NCBI GenBank assembly: GCA_021820975.1 | Contig: JAKADA010000002.1 | Location: 113,858 to 177,857 of the forward strand | DNA length: 64,000 nt | From: Bacillota bacterium | Lineage (GTDB): Bacteria; Bacillota; Bacilli; Alicyclobacillales; SLC66 | Reading direction: 5' to 3' | Part shown: positions 1 through 9,059 of the stretch, in pieces | How the letters are laid out: each line of letters starts with the position of its first letter | Position numbering within the stretch: the stretch's first letter is position 1 | Notes under the pieces: generated by a model | Told to the model about the DNA's origin: nothing | Databases searched by the model: none | What the model saw: only the letters and a program-made list of their open reading frames with translations | Program-made: the position numbers and the translations under genes

Positions 1-52
1 GATACACACCCCTTTGTTAATTCCTTCTCTAGCATATCACAACCCTCGAAAA

Positions 53-736
53 TTATAGATGCACCTGTAGGAGGTGCACAAGTAACGGTGCTATAAGCAT
101 GGTGAAACCAGCTGCAAGGATCATGGAGATACTCGCAAAAGTCCCTTCGATATTGCCAAATTCAAAAGCTCGTGATGTACCCGCTGCATGCGCAGAGGTT
201 CCCAATAAGGTACCTTTCGCTAAAGAACTGGTAATGCGCAAATGGCGAATTACGATCGGACCAACTAAGAGACCGACTAAGGCGGTTAAAATCACAAATA
301 CTGCAGTTAAAACAGGCGTTCCCCCGATCATGTTTGATACATCCATAGCAAATGGTGTTGTGATAGATCGTGGTGCAAGACTATCCGTCAAAGAGGTATT
401 GAGACGAAAAAGATGCGCCAGTAAAACCGTAGAACTGATTGCGACCATGGATCCGCCGATAACACTAACGAGGATCTCAACACTATGACGTTTCAATAAC
501 TGAAAATGCTTATAGAGTGGTATCGCAAAAGCGACCGTGGCAGGTTGTAATAAATAGGTAAGGTAACGACCACCTGACATATACGACGTGTAGGAAACGT
601 GAAACAAAAGGACAAATAAAATGGTCATCAACAATGTCGTGAAAATAGGGGAGAGTATGGCTATCTGAAATCGTCGATAAATCATGCGCGCAATGAGAAA
701 GAAAAGAACGGTGGCACAGATACTAATCCACAGCAT
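53..736 (-). CDS. lrgB: LrgB/CidB family membrane protein
   Basis: About 227 residues, the usual length for LrgB/CidB. This polytopic membrane protein works with LrgA/CidA, a pair linked to murein hydrolase control, autolysis and export of small metabolites such as pyruvate. Hydrophobic segments run through the whole chain, and the family core is visible in GGTPVLTAVFVILTALVG and GTSAHAAGTSRAFEFG. I place the start at the ATG at 736, behind an AGGAGA-type site; the longer reading frame only extends into the upstream gene. It overlaps the end of lrgA by 14 bases, so the two are translationally coupled. With a divergent LysR gene next door, the arrangement resembles B. subtilis ywbHG with ywbI (cidAB/cidR). 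Lrg versus Cid cannot be decided from sequence. Confidence 0.88.
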   Translation of the reverse strand: MLWISICATVLFFLIARMIYRRFQIAILSPIFTTLLMTILFVLLFHVSYTSYMSGGRYLTYLLQPATVAFAIPLYKHFQLLKRHSVEILVSVIGGSMVAISSTVLLAHLFRLNTSLTDSLAPRSITTPFAMDVSNMIGGTPVLTAVFVILTALVGLLVGPIVIRHLRITSSLAKGTLLGTSAHAAGTSRAFEFGNIEGTFASISMILAAGFTMLIAPLLVHLLQVHL

Positions 737-1112
737 GCGTAGTTTTCTCCTTTGCCAAAGTATGATGTAACCGATCAGCAACCCATCCTGTTGCACCCAT
801 AACCAAAAGTGTGCTGACCGCGATCACGAGTAGCAAACGCCAACCTTCTACACTCATTAAGGCACCGTATTGCACAATGCCAGCTGCCGATGGAACGAAA
901 AAAAGAAGCATCTCAGATAATAACAGGCTTGCACCAAATTCAAACCATTCTACGCGCACCCATTTTTTATACAACAAAAAAAGAAGTAAAAACAAACCGA
1001 TAACACTGCCAGGGATAGGAAGATGAAAAAACACGGCAATGAGATTGCCAATTTCAGATAGTATCATGAGAAAAAATACTTGTGCGATAAGTAGCGCTAT
1101 TCGACGAACCAC
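723..1112 (-). CDS. lrgA: LrgA/CidA holin-like protein
   Basis: About 129 residues with four hydrophobic segments. It belongs to the LrgA/CidA holin-like family, recognisable from the stretch around PIPGSVIGLFLLLFLL and from SLLLSEMLLFFVPSAAGI. It probably forms a membrane complex with the downstream LrgB. The GTG start at 1112 is preferred because a perfect AGGAGG (1120-1125, minus strand) lies seven bases upstream; the longer frame would place the site inside the gene. It is the first gene of a two-gene operon transcribed away from the LysR gene. A dyad in the shared intergenic region (1194-1210) is a plausible operator. Confidence 0.88.
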   Translation of the reverse strand: MVRRIALLIAQVFFLMILSEIGNLIAVFFHLPIPGSVIGLFLLLFLLYKKWVRVEWFEFGASLLLSEMLLFFVPSAAGIVQYGALMSVEGWRLLLVIAVSTLLVMGATGWVADRLHHTLAKEKTTHAVD

Positions 1113-1193
1113 GGTTACGCCTCCTGAAAAATGTCTTTTTAAGTATACATCCGTAATTTCCATAGGTAAAATGCATATATACAATGTTTATCA

Positions 1194-1210
1194 TTCATAA
1201 AATGCATGAA
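1194..1210. promoter_or_regulatory. Dyad in lrgA/LysR intergenic region, possible LysR operator
   Basis: TTCAT, seven bases, then ATGAA forms an inverted repeat just upstream of the LysR start, between divergent genes. LysR proteins bind short interrupted dyads in such regions and usually repress themselves while activating the divergent operon. Two ATGCAT copies (about 1171 and 1202) lie in the same region. Assignment is by position and symmetry only. Confidence 0.35.
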
Positions 1211-1224
1211 AGGGGAAATGTTAC

Positions 1225-2106
1225 GTGGATATACGTCATTTACTCTATTTTCGCGAAGTAGCCCTTACAAGGTCTTTTACGAAAGCTGCACACACTTTAT
1301 CGATTACGCAACCTACGATGAGTAAAATGATCAAAGATCTTGAAAATGAACTGGATGTTGATTTATTTACACGTATAGGTAAGCGTGTTGCAATGACTGA
1401 TGCGGGAAGCCTTATCTTGCCTCAGGTGCAAAGAATTATCGATGCGTTTAATGAGCTTACTGTGCAACTTGATGATTTTCGTCATGTGCGAACCGGAAGG
1501 CTAAAAATTGGTCTGCCACCAATGATTGGTGCTAACTTTTTTCCAAAAGTCCTTGCAGAATTTCATGACCATTTTCCTTTAATCGATATTGAATTGATGG
1601 AAGCGGGGGGAAAGGCTGTTGAACAAGGGGTGGCGGATGGTTCGTTGCAACTAGGCGTCGTTGCTTTGCCAGTTTCTCGCAATGACTTTCTCGTCTCTTC
1701 GTTCTTTCGTGAAAATTTACGCGTGCTTGTTGCAAAAAATCATCCACTGCACAAACATCATCGTCTATCTTTGTCTGCTCTACAAAAGGAACGATTCATT
1801 TTGTTTCACGAGGATTTCGCCTTGCATGATATGATTTTGGCGCATTGTGAAGAAGTGGGCTTTGTACCGAATATCTTGTGTAAGAGTTCACAGTGGGATT
1901 TTATCGTTCGTTTGGTTGCGCAAGGGCTTGGCGTGGCGCTACTTCCAGAAACTATTTGCCAAGAGGCTCAGGATGAATCTGTTGCAAGCATAGCGTTGAA
2001 CGACCCTGTTATCCCTTGGCATTTGGGTTTTGTTTGGCGAAAAAATGCTTCCTTATCGTTTGCTGCTAAAGCATTTCTTGACTTAGCGCAAGCCCACTTT
2101 TCTTAG
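1225..2106 (+). CDS. LysR-family transcriptional regulator (CidR/YwbI-like)
   Basis: 293 residues, a normal LysR length. The N-terminal winged helix (residues about 1-60) starts MDIRHLLYFREVA and contains SFTKAAHTLSITQPTMSK, the typical recognition helix. A periplasmic-binding-protein-like effector domain (about 88-290) follows. The start is GTG at 1225 behind AAAGGGGAAATG. It is divergent from the lrgAB-type pair, and by analogy with B. subtilis CidR it probably regulates that pair in response to overflow metabolites such as acetate or pyruvate; the ligand is inference. Its stop overlaps the convergent iadA stop by four bases, leaving no room for a terminator between them. Confidence 0.85.
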   Translation: MDIRHLLYFREVALTRSFTKAAHTLSITQPTMSKMIKDLENELDVDLFTRIGKRVAMTDAGSLILPQVQRIIDAFNELTVQLDDFRHVRTGRLKIGLPPMIGANFFPKVLAEFHDHFPLIDIELMEAGGKAVEQGVADGSLQLGVVALPVSRNDFLVSSFFRENLRVLVAKNHPLHKHHRLSLSALQKERFILFHEDFALHDMILAHCEEVGFVPNILCKSSQWDFIVRLVAQGLGVALLPETICQEAQDESVASIALNDPVIPWHLGFVWRKNASLSFAAKAFLDLAQAHFS

Positions 2107-3437
2107 CAGCAGGTATGCCTCATGCTGTTTCGTCTGCGTTCATCGGCATCAGGAAAATCGTCGGGATCATCCTCATCAGAATCGATCATTGTGCGACCGG
2201 GGGCATGCTTGCCATGTTGTGCTGTTTTTTTGGCGTCTGGTGATCCTGGAACGCCTGTCACACCTTCAAATGTACCAAATGCGATAGGTTCACCATCTTT
2301 CACGACCTGTTTTCCTTTGGCAAAGACGTGGATAATATCATAGGTGTCGTTTGTTAAAAATAAATCGGCATCAAGTCCTTGTCGTATCCGGCCTTTATGG
2401 CCCAACTTTAAGATGCGTGCGACATGTTTTGTGATGATGCCAATCGCCTTTTCGATGGGAATTTCTTCTTGTATAATCATATCACGTGTCTCTTGCCATA
2501 AAGTGGCGATCGATCCAATACCCATAGCTACAAGTTTGCCTTGATCATCAAAGATAGGTGAGCTTCCATTACTATCAGAGCTCATGGTAATAAGGCCTGG
2601 TTTAACGCCTTTGTCTAACAGTATACGAACTGCTTTGGACGGTTTTACGGAGATATGATCATGCTTATCTGGTCGGATGCCTGAGGTTACGTCAACGTAA
2701 CCTCCTTCTTTACCATACTGTACCGCTTCTTTTAATAAGTCCGGATTGCGATTAAGATGCGTCGGAACAAATACCGAACGGGGTAGCTCTGTTTGTTTTA
2801 AGACGTTAAAAATGATCTGTAATTTGGTATCATCGTCACCAACATGAATATGTACGACGCCAGCTTTTCCTGCTAAAAGTCCGCCAACGCGTGCCTCACT
2901 GGCTAATTCAGCAAGTTGTTTTTCACTGGGGTGACTCGACCGAGAATCAGATATTGCAATTTCGCCAACACCAATCACTTTCTCGATCATCACAAGATCT
3001 CCTCGTGGTGTTCCTGTGATGGTTCTTGTTGGCACCTGATACGCCCCTGAATAAATGTATGTCGACACGCCTTCAAATTCAAGGGCATTCGCTTTTGCTA
3101 ACAACTCTTGTGTTGATCTTGTCACGCAGTCAGTCCCTAAAACGCCAACGAGTGTTGTTACTCCTGCTGACGTGATATGACTTAGGGATATTTCCGGTGT
3201 GCGGTAGTGAAACCCACCTTCGCCACCACCACCTGCCATGTGAACATGTTGGTCAATCAACCCCGGAAAGAGTAGAAGGTCTGTTGCATCCACTTCTTCC
3301 ATATCCGGTAGGACACCATGAAACTCAATATGATCTTCAATTGCTAGAATCTGACGACCTCCTACTAAAATATCTTTTTTCCCCAAATATTCAGGCGAAT
3401 AGATCGTTGCACCACGTATAATGGTGAGTAATGACAT
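2103..3437 (-). CDS. iadA: Isoaspartyl dipeptidase
   Basis: 444 residues, amidohydrolase superfamily. It hydrolyses beta-aspartyl dipeptides left from isoaspartate-damaged proteins. Family landmarks are the metal-binding HVH after FPGLIDQ, the GGGGEGGFHYRTPE loop, TSAGVTTLVGVLGTD, the PTHLNRN segment and the catalytic aspartate in ITMSSDSNGS. The start ATG has GGGAGG nine bases upstream. Known IadA proteins have about 390 residues. This one carries an extra C-terminal tail of some 45 residues, acidic (DSDEDDPDDF) and then basic, ending in two cysteines; the tail is probably disordered. It converges on the LysR gene. Confidence 0.9.
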   Translation of the reverse strand: MSLLTIIRGATIYSPEYLGKKDILVGGRQILAIEDHIEFHGVLPDMEEVDATDLLLFPGLIDQHVHMAGGGGEGGFHYRTPEISLSHITSAGVTTLVGVLGTDCVTRSTQELLAKANALEFEGVSTYIYSGAYQVPTRTITGTPRGDLVMIEKVIGVGEIAISDSRSSHPSEKQLAELASEARVGGLLAGKAGVVHIHVGDDDTKLQIIFNVLKQTELPRSVFVPTHLNRNPDLLKEAVQYGKEGGYVDVTSGIRPDKHDHISVKPSKAVRILLDKGVKPGLITMSSDSNGSSPIFDDQGKLVAMGIGSIATLWQETRDMIIQEEIPIEKAIGIITKHVARILKLGHKGRIRQGLDADLFLTNDTYDIIHVFAKGKQVVKDGEPIAFGTFEGVTGVPGSPDAKKTAQHGKHAPGRTMIDSDEDDPDDFPDADERRRNSMRHTCC

Positions 3438-3476
3438 GTAAGGATCCTCCCTAAAGAGTTATTCATCGCCTTATTT

Positions 3477-4367
3477 TTGCGCATCCTAAAAAAGCTATGC
3501 ACGGAGGTGTTATACACGAAAGACGACAGTAAGGTAAAGAGCGAAACCATTGTACATTATGACAAAATGGTTGGTTTCACAACGAGAGAAGACCTAGTGG
3601 CTACGGAGTATGCGTTAACGATTTATGTCAATCAACAGGAATTAGCAACAGTGGTTTGTACACCAGAATATATAGAAGACCTTGTCGTTGGATTTCTTGC
3701 ATCCGAAGGGATCATTCGTTCGATGGATCAGATTAGTGCCATGGATGTAAAAACATATCGAGGGGCTGTTTACGTAAAGACCGTATCAAAACACAATTTT
3801 AATCAATCCTTTTTTAATAAGCGATACATTGGCTCTTGTTGCGGTAAAAGCAGGCAATCTTTTTATTTTTACAACGATGCGCAAACAGCGAACCCGGTCA
3901 TCGATGATGTATTGGTGACGCCACAAGATGTTCTAACACTGATGACGAACTTAGATAAGGAGGCGGATCTGTTTAAAGAAACGGGAGGGGTGCATATCGC
4001 ACGCCTTAGTGATGTATCAGGCCATGGAATCTCACGCAGCGACATTGGACGTCATAACGCGCTTGATAAATTATACGGATACCTGCTTCGTACGAACTTG
4101 ACTTCTGCAGGTAAGGTCGTTGTTTTTAGCGGTCGTTTATCATCGGAAGTTTTGCTGAAAGTCGCCAAACTAGGCGTCGGAATCGTCATGGCAAAGTCTG
4201 CGCCTACAGCACTAGCTCTAGCCATTGCTGATGAATTGAACATTACGGCAATTGGATTTGTGCGCAATGACTCGTTTAATGTCTATACACACGCATCACG
4301 CCTTCTGGGTGCGATAGATCAATTGAAGGAGGAGAGTAACCAACGTGCAGATAACTATCGATGGTAA
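3477..4367 (+). CDS. fdhD: Formate dehydrogenase accessory sulfurtransferase FdhD
   Basis: Up to 296 residues. FdhD passes sulfur from a cysteine desulfurase to the molybdenum cofactor so that formate dehydrogenase becomes active. Visible family marks are TEYALTIYVN, CTPEYIEDLVVGFLASEG, the cysteine loop GSCCGKSRQ, and SDIGRHNALDKLYG. The start is uncertain: the frame opens with TTG at 3477, but GGAGG at 3503-3507 suggests initiation a little later, and Bacillus homologues also begin near VRYDK-type sequence. The 3' end overlaps fdhA by 23 bases, which ties it to that enzyme. Confidence 0.88.
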   Translation: MRILKKLCTEVLYTKDDSKVKSETIVHYDKMVGFTTREDLVATEYALTIYVNQQELATVVCTPEYIEDLVVGFLASEGIIRSMDQISAMDVKTYRGAVYVKTVSKHNFNQSFFNKRYIGSCCGKSRQSFYFYNDAQTANPVIDDVLVTPQDVLTLMTNLDKEADLFKETGGVHIARLSDVSGHGISRSDIGRHNALDKLYGYLLRTNLTSAGKVVVFSGRLSSEVLLKVAKLGVGIVMAKSAPTALALAIADELNITAIGFVRNDSFNVYTHASRLLGAIDQLKEESNQRADNYRW

Positions 4368-7281
4368 ACAAGTCGATCTCTTGGACAATGAGACACTTCT
4401 AGACAAGATCTTAGCACAAGATAACGAATTTCCTCATATTTGTTATCACCCTGCTTTAGGACCTATAGAAACATGCGATACCTGTATTGCTGAGGTCAAC
4501 GGTAAACTCGTGCGAACCTGCAATACGCTTGTAAAACCAGGGGATATTGTTCAAACAATGACAAAGGCGGCGCTTGCGGCTCGTAAGGAAGGCTTAGACC
4601 GAATCTTGCACAATCATGAATTGTACTGCACGGTGTGTGATAACAACAACGGCAATTGTGTTGTACATAACACAGCCTTGCATATGCGAATCGAGCACCA
4701 AAAGTATGCCTTCGAACTAAAGCCTTACGAACAGGATCACAGCCATCCTTTTTATCGATATGATCCTTCGCAATGCATTTTATGTGGTCGCTGTGTGGAA
4801 GCGTGTCAAAATTTGCAGGTGAGCGAAGTGCTTTCGATTGATTGGTCAAGAGAACGACCACGTGTGATTTGGGATAATGATGTTTCAATCAATGAATCTT
4901 CTTGTGTTTCGTGCGGTCATTGTGTCACGGTTTGCCCATGTAATGCCTTGATGGAAAATTCCATGCTTGGTGAGGCTGGGTTTTTAACCGGTATGGAACC
5001 GAAACTCTGGGAGTCTATGGTTGATTTGGTTAAGGATATTGAACCCGGTTATGGTCCTATTTTTACTGTCTCAGAAATGGAGGCAGCAATGCGAAACTAT
5101 CGTATCCAAAGAACTAAGACCGTTTGCACGTATTGTGGTGTTGGATGCAGTTTTGATGTTTGGACGAAAGGACGTCATATTCTAAAAGTTGAACCGCAAA
5201 TGGAAGCACCTGTTAATCAAATATCGACTTGTGTTAAAGGTAAATTTGGCTGGGATTTTGTTACGAGTGAAGAACGACTGACGCAACCTTTGTTGCGACA
5301 AGGTGATGCTTTTGTGCCAGTGTCATGGGAAAAAGCTTTGGCCTATACAGCGCAACGTCTTTTGGAGATCAGCAATGAACATGGTCCGGATGCGATCGGT
5401 TTTATTTCTTCTTCCAAATGCACAAATGAAGAAAATTATTTAATGCAAAAGTTGGCTCGCTCCGTTGTCGGAACGAATAATATTGATAATTGCTCGCGTT
5501 ACTGTCAAACACCTGCTACAGAAGGATTACGAAGGACATTTGGCTATGGTGGAGATACAGGATCCATTGAAGACCTTGAACAGGCTGACCTCGTTATCAT
5601 TGTAGGGGCTAATCCAGCGGAATCTCATCCGGTTTTATCGACGCGTATTCGCCGAGCAAAGAAGAAACATGGTCAAAAACTAATCGTGGCTGATTTGCGA
5701 AAAAATGATCTGGCAAAACGAGCTGATCTTTATTTGCATCCTGAGCCAGGGACAGATCTTGTGTGGCTGTCTGCAGTTACGAAGTACATGATCGATCAAG
5801 GATGGCATGATGAGGGATTTCTTCAAAAGCGTGTGAAAGGGCTTGCATCGTATCGTGAATGGCTAGAGCCGTATACGCTGGATTATGCAAAAGAAAAAAC
5901 AGGCATTAGTGAGGAACAATTGATAGCGACTGCACGCATGATGCATGATGCATCACGAGTATGCATTTGTTGGGCAATGGGGGTAACGCAACACGTCGGT
6001 GGTAGTGAAACAAGTACGGCAATTTGTGACTTACTGCTTATCACAGGACAAGTAGGAAGGCCAGGAACCGGTGCTTATCCTTTACGCGGTCACAACAATG
6101 TTCAAGGTGCAGGGGATATGGGTTGCGCACCTGGGTATTTGCCTGGTTATCAACTTGTAGAGGATGAGGTGGTGAGACAGCGTTTTGAACAAGCTTGGCA
6201 AGTTACTTTGTCAAGTAAACCGGGCCTTGACAATCATCAAATGGTGCAAGGCATTCATGATGGGTCCGTTAAGGCGATGTATCTTTTCGGTGAAGAGATG
6301 GCTTTGGTCGACTCAAATTCCAATCTCGTCCAAAGTGCGTTTGAAAAACTCGATTTTTTTATCGTACAAGATGTGTTCTTTACAAAGACAGCACAGTACG
6401 CCGATGTAATTTTTCCAGCATCACCAAGCCTTGAAAAAGAGGGTACCTTTACCAATACCGAACGACGCATCCAGCGTCTCTATGAAGTATTTGAACCTTT
6501 AAAAAACAGCAGACCGGATTGGAAAATTATCCAAGATGTCGCCAATGCGATGGGTGCTAATTGGTATTATGAACACCCACAAGACATTATGCATGAAGTA
6601 GCACAACTGACTGACTTGTTAGCAGGCGTTACGTATGACAGACTGCAGGGATACCAAAGTTTGCAATGGCCCGTGTTAGCTGATGGTACAAGCACACCGC
6701 GTCTCTATGAGACAACATTTCCTTTTGATGATGGGCTTGCTCGTCTTCATCTCCCTACTTGGCATGAACCGGTAGTTTTTGGTGATGAGTATGATTTGCA
6801 CTTAAATAATGGACGAATGTTAGAGCATTTTCATGAAGGTAATCTCACGTACCGTGTTCATGGTATTGCCAAAAAAGTACCAACCACGTACGTGGAAATA
6901 TCGCCGCAATTAGCTGCAGAACGAGGCATAGAAACGGGGGCAATCGTTAGATTGTCTTCACCGTATGGGCAAGTAGAGGTACCTGTTGTGGTTACGGAAC
7001 GTGTCATTGCACACGAATTATATCTTTCCATGAACAATCGTACGGATCAGCAAGCGGTCAACTATGTCACAAGCAGCTATCATGATGCTGTTACCCATAC
7101 GCCCGCTTACAAAGAGACGTCCGTTTACATGGATGTACTTCAAAGTAAGGGTGAATCACCGATGGTAAGAGGAAACTTTCGCCTCGGTCATCCGAACCCG
7201 CAACGAGGAGTTCTTGTGGAAGAAAAATGGGCACGAGCTGATTTTGATCCGATCATTGATGTGAGCGAGGAGGGAATGTAA
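4345..7281 (+). CDS. fdhA: NAD-type formate dehydrogenase, molybdopterin catalytic subunit
   Basis: 978 residues, similar in design to B. subtilis YjgC/YrhE; oxidises formate to CO2 in the cytoplasm. Domains in order: a 2Fe-2S ferredoxin domain (Cys33, 44, 47, 59); a His-Cys 4Fe-4S domain (about 85-120); two 4Fe-4S motifs (QCILCGRCVEAC and SCVSCGHCVTVC); the molybdopterin oxidoreductase 4Fe-4S domain starting CTYCGVGC; the bis-MGD catalytic domains; and a C-terminal dinucleotide-binding barrel. The metal-ligand position in NCSRYCQTPATEG is a cysteine codon (Cys387), not TGA. Start GTG, coupled to fdhD. There is no Tat signal and no membrane partner, so it is a soluble enzyme. Confidence 0.93.
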   Translation: MQITIDGKQVDLLDNETLLDKILAQDNEFPHICYHPALGPIETCDTCIAEVNGKLVRTCNTLVKPGDIVQTMTKAALAARKEGLDRILHNHELYCTVCDNNNGNCVVHNTALHMRIEHQKYAFELKPYEQDHSHPFYRYDPSQCILCGRCVEACQNLQVSEVLSIDWSRERPRVIWDNDVSINESSCVSCGHCVTVCPCNALMENSMLGEAGFLTGMEPKLWESMVDLVKDIEPGYGPIFTVSEMEAAMRNYRIQRTKTVCTYCGVGCSFDVWTKGRHILKVEPQMEAPVNQISTCVKGKFGWDFVTSEERLTQPLLRQGDAFVPVSWEKALAYTAQRLLEISNEHGPDAIGFISSSKCTNEENYLMQKLARSVVGTNNIDNCSRYCQTPATEGLRRTFGYGGDTGSIEDLEQADLVIIVGANPAESHPVLSTRIRRAKKKHGQKLIVADLRKNDLAKRADLYLHPEPGTDLVWLSAVTKYMIDQGWHDEGFLQKRVKGLASYREWLEPYTLDYAKEKTGISEEQLIATARMMHDASRVCICWAMGVTQHVGGSETSTAICDLLLITGQVGRPGTGAYPLRGHNNVQGAGDMGCAPGYLPGYQLVEDEVVRQRFEQAWQVTLSSKPGLDNHQMVQGIHDGSVKAMYLFGEEMALVDSNSNLVQSAFEKLDFFIVQDVFFTKTAQYADVIFPASPSLEKEGTFTNTERRIQRLYEVFEPLKNSRPDWKIIQDVANAMGANWYYEHPQDIMHEVAQLTDLLAGVTYDRLQGYQSLQWPVLADGTSTPRLYETTFPFDDGLARLHLPTWHEPVVFGDEYDLHLNNGRMLEHFHEGNLTYRVHGIAKKVPTTYVEISPQLAAERGIETGAIVRLSSPYGQVEVPVVVTERVIAHELYLSMNNRTDQQAVNYVTSSYHDAVTHTPAYKETSVYMDVLQSKGESPMVRGNFRLGHPNPQRGVLVEEKWARADFDPIIDVSEEGM

Positions 7282-7781
7282 TGGCAAAAGCCAGTACACA
7301 GATATATGATGTGTCTCCTTCACATGCGGAATTTACGCATGCTGAACTTGAGCAGATTACCGACTGGATTGCGTTGCATAAAGACAGTGTTACTGCGCTT
7401 TTAACATTATTCGATAATATGCACGAGGCAGGCCTGTTAGATATTGTCAATGCTCTCATAGTTCGAGGACAGGACTTGCTGAAAATTCTCGCTGATCAGG
7501 CTGAGAAGCCTGAATACGCAGGAGGCATCAAAAATGTCATTGCTCTCGTACAAGGATTTGGTATGCTTGATGCCAAGGTTCTTGCACAATTAATGCGCAA
7601 CTTGGTGTTTATAACACGTAATCTAGATTTGACGAATGGCCCCAAAGTAGCCGGTGTTTGGAGCACGTTGCAGGCCGTACGAGATCCAGATGTTGCCGCG
7701 GGATTTTCAGTGGCACTTGCTATTATTCGCGGGCTTGGACAAGGAATACGCGCGGAGCAAGAAGAGGGAAAGTCGGTTTAA
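7281..7781 (+). CDS. DUF1641 protein (YjgD/YrhD-like), formate dehydrogenase partner
   Basis: 166 residues. It shares one base with the fdhA stop (TAATG), so it is translationally coupled. It resembles DUF1641 proteins, which in Bacillus sit directly behind the formate dehydrogenase genes (yjgC-yjgD, yrhE-yrhD). Leucine-rich helices dominate, with LFDNMHEAGLLDIVNALI near the middle. There are no cysteines for metal binding and no membrane segments. It is probably a structural or assembly partner of FdhA; the exact role is unknown. A strong terminator follows and closes the operon. Confidence 0.8.
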   Translation: MAKASTQIYDVSPSHAEFTHAELEQITDWIALHKDSVTALLTLFDNMHEAGLLDIVNALIVRGQDLLKILADQAEKPEYAGGIKNVIALVQGFGMLDAKVLAQLMRNLVFITRNLDLTNGPKVAGVWSTLQAVRDPDVAAGFSVALAIIRGLGQGIRAEQEEGKSV

Positions 7782-7805
7782 AGCTGCTACTGTTCAGAAA
7801 TTTTT

Positions 7806-7853
7806 AAAAGCAAGTATCCTTCGTTGCATGCACGAAGGATACTTGCTTTTTTT
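7806..7853 (+). terminator. Intrinsic terminator of the fdhD-fdhA-DUF1641 operon
   Basis: A stem of 17 base pairs (AAGCAAGTATCCTTCGT and its complement) with a seven-base loop TGCATGC runs directly into TTTTTTT. The stem is perfect. It lies 25 bases after the DUF1641 stop. Confidence 0.92.
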
Positions 7854-7964
7854 GTGCCTAAATCAGACATTTCCATGCGATAAAAGTGACGGTTCTGTAA
7901 CTAGTGCCGTACGCTGTATAGAGGTTGCTGTTGCACTAGAACGTCTGACTTGTGAGGGAGAGCT

Positions 7965-9059
7965 ATGATAAAACAAGCGCAGAAGGTCCTAGATGCTTTG
8001 CGAATGGAAAGTGGCCTTTATCTAGCAAGCTCGTCGGATGAATATCATTTTGTCTGGATTCGTGATAACTGTTATGCTGCTATGGCGACGTTGTGGGAAC
8101 CAAGTAATCGTTATGAACAAACGTACCATGCGTTATTTGATATTTTTCGTCGGTATGCGTGGAAATTAGAATACCATGTGACACATCGCCCGAATGAGGC
8201 TTTTGAATATGTCCATCCTCGTTATACCGTTGACGGATGGGAGGTTCAGGAACCTTGGGGCAACGCGCAAAATGATGCTATTGGCATTTTTTTATACGGG
8301 GTTGGTGAAGGTTTGCGGCAAAAAAGAGCCATGTTTCGTGATGCTGTAGATCGCCAAATCGTTCAAATGTTAGTGAAATATTTGCGTAACCTTGAGTACT
8401 GGCATGATGCGGATAACGGTATGTGGGAAGAAAATTGTGAAGTTCACATGAGTAGTGTCGGAGCTTGCGCGGCTGGACTTTTGGCAATATCATCCTTTAT
8501 CCAGGTTGATTGGGATAGCGTCGTTCGTGGTTTGACGACGGTTCTCTCCCACTACCCGCGAGAGAGCGCTTCTAAAGATTGTGACTTGGCTGAGTTGAGC
8601 TTAGTCTACCCCTATCAATTACTTCCGGTAGATTTGGCACGTCGTTTACTTGTTAATGTTGAGCAAAACTTACTGCGCAGTCACGGTACGATTCGTTATC
8701 AGGGTGACAAATATTATACTAAACAGGAATGGGAAGCAGAGTGGTCGATGGGACTTCCCTGGTTAGGCTTGGCCTATCTTACAATAGGAGATATAAATAA
8801 AGCTTGTGAATACCTTGACTGGACAGAGCGCGTGATGATTTCACCTGGTGTGTTGCCAGAACTTTTCGTGGGCGAACTTCATACACCAAATGGCAATACT
8901 CCTTTAGCGTGGTCACAAGCGTTGTATCTAATTTTGGCAAGATCATTTGCTGACAGTGCAATCCTAGAAGGAATGGTTTGCACTGCCAGCACAATTTATA
9001 CCAAGTGGCGAACGTCAAATGTGTCAGCGACGAGTCTCCATAGTTGCGGAAAAGGCTGA
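7965..9059 (+). CDS. GH15-like (glucoamylase-type) glycosidase
   Basis: 364 residues with the alpha/alpha-barrel signature of glycoside hydrolase family 15 and the related phosphorylase-kinase regulatory domain. Landmarks are FVWIRDNCYAA near the N-terminus, EPWGNAQNDAIG, GMWEENCEVHMSSVG with a candidate catalytic glutamate, EWSMGLPWLGLAYL and NTPLAWSQALYL at the end. There is no signal peptide, so it acts in the cytoplasm. It is shorter than full GH15 enzymes, which carry an N-terminal beta domain. The last 64 bases overlap the convergent SleL-type gene. The substrate is unknown; intracellular alpha-glucan or dextrin trimming is a guess. Confidence 0.72.
   Translation: MIKQAQKVLDALRMESGLYLASSSDEYHFVWIRDNCYAAMATLWEPSNRYEQTYHALFDIFRRYAWKLEYHVTHRPNEAFEYVHPRYTVDGWEVQEPWGNAQNDAIGIFLYGVGEGLRQKRAMFRDAVDRQIVQMLVKYLRNLEYWHDADNGMWEENCEVHMSSVGACAAGLLAISSFIQVDWDSVVRGLTTVLSHYPRESASKDCDLAELSLVYPYQLLPVDLARRLLVNVEQNLLRSHGTIRYQGDKYYTKQEWEAEWSMGLPWLGLAYLTIGDINKACEYLDWTERVMISPGVLPELFVGELHTPNGNTPLAWSQALYLILARSFADSAILEGMVCTASTIYTKWRTSNVSATSLHSCGKG

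Noticed and set aside
7654..7968. Plus-strand frame of 104 codons overlapping the DUF1641 gene end
   Set aside because: It runs through the operon's perfect terminator hairpin and is in a different frame from DUF1641; no ribosome binding site.
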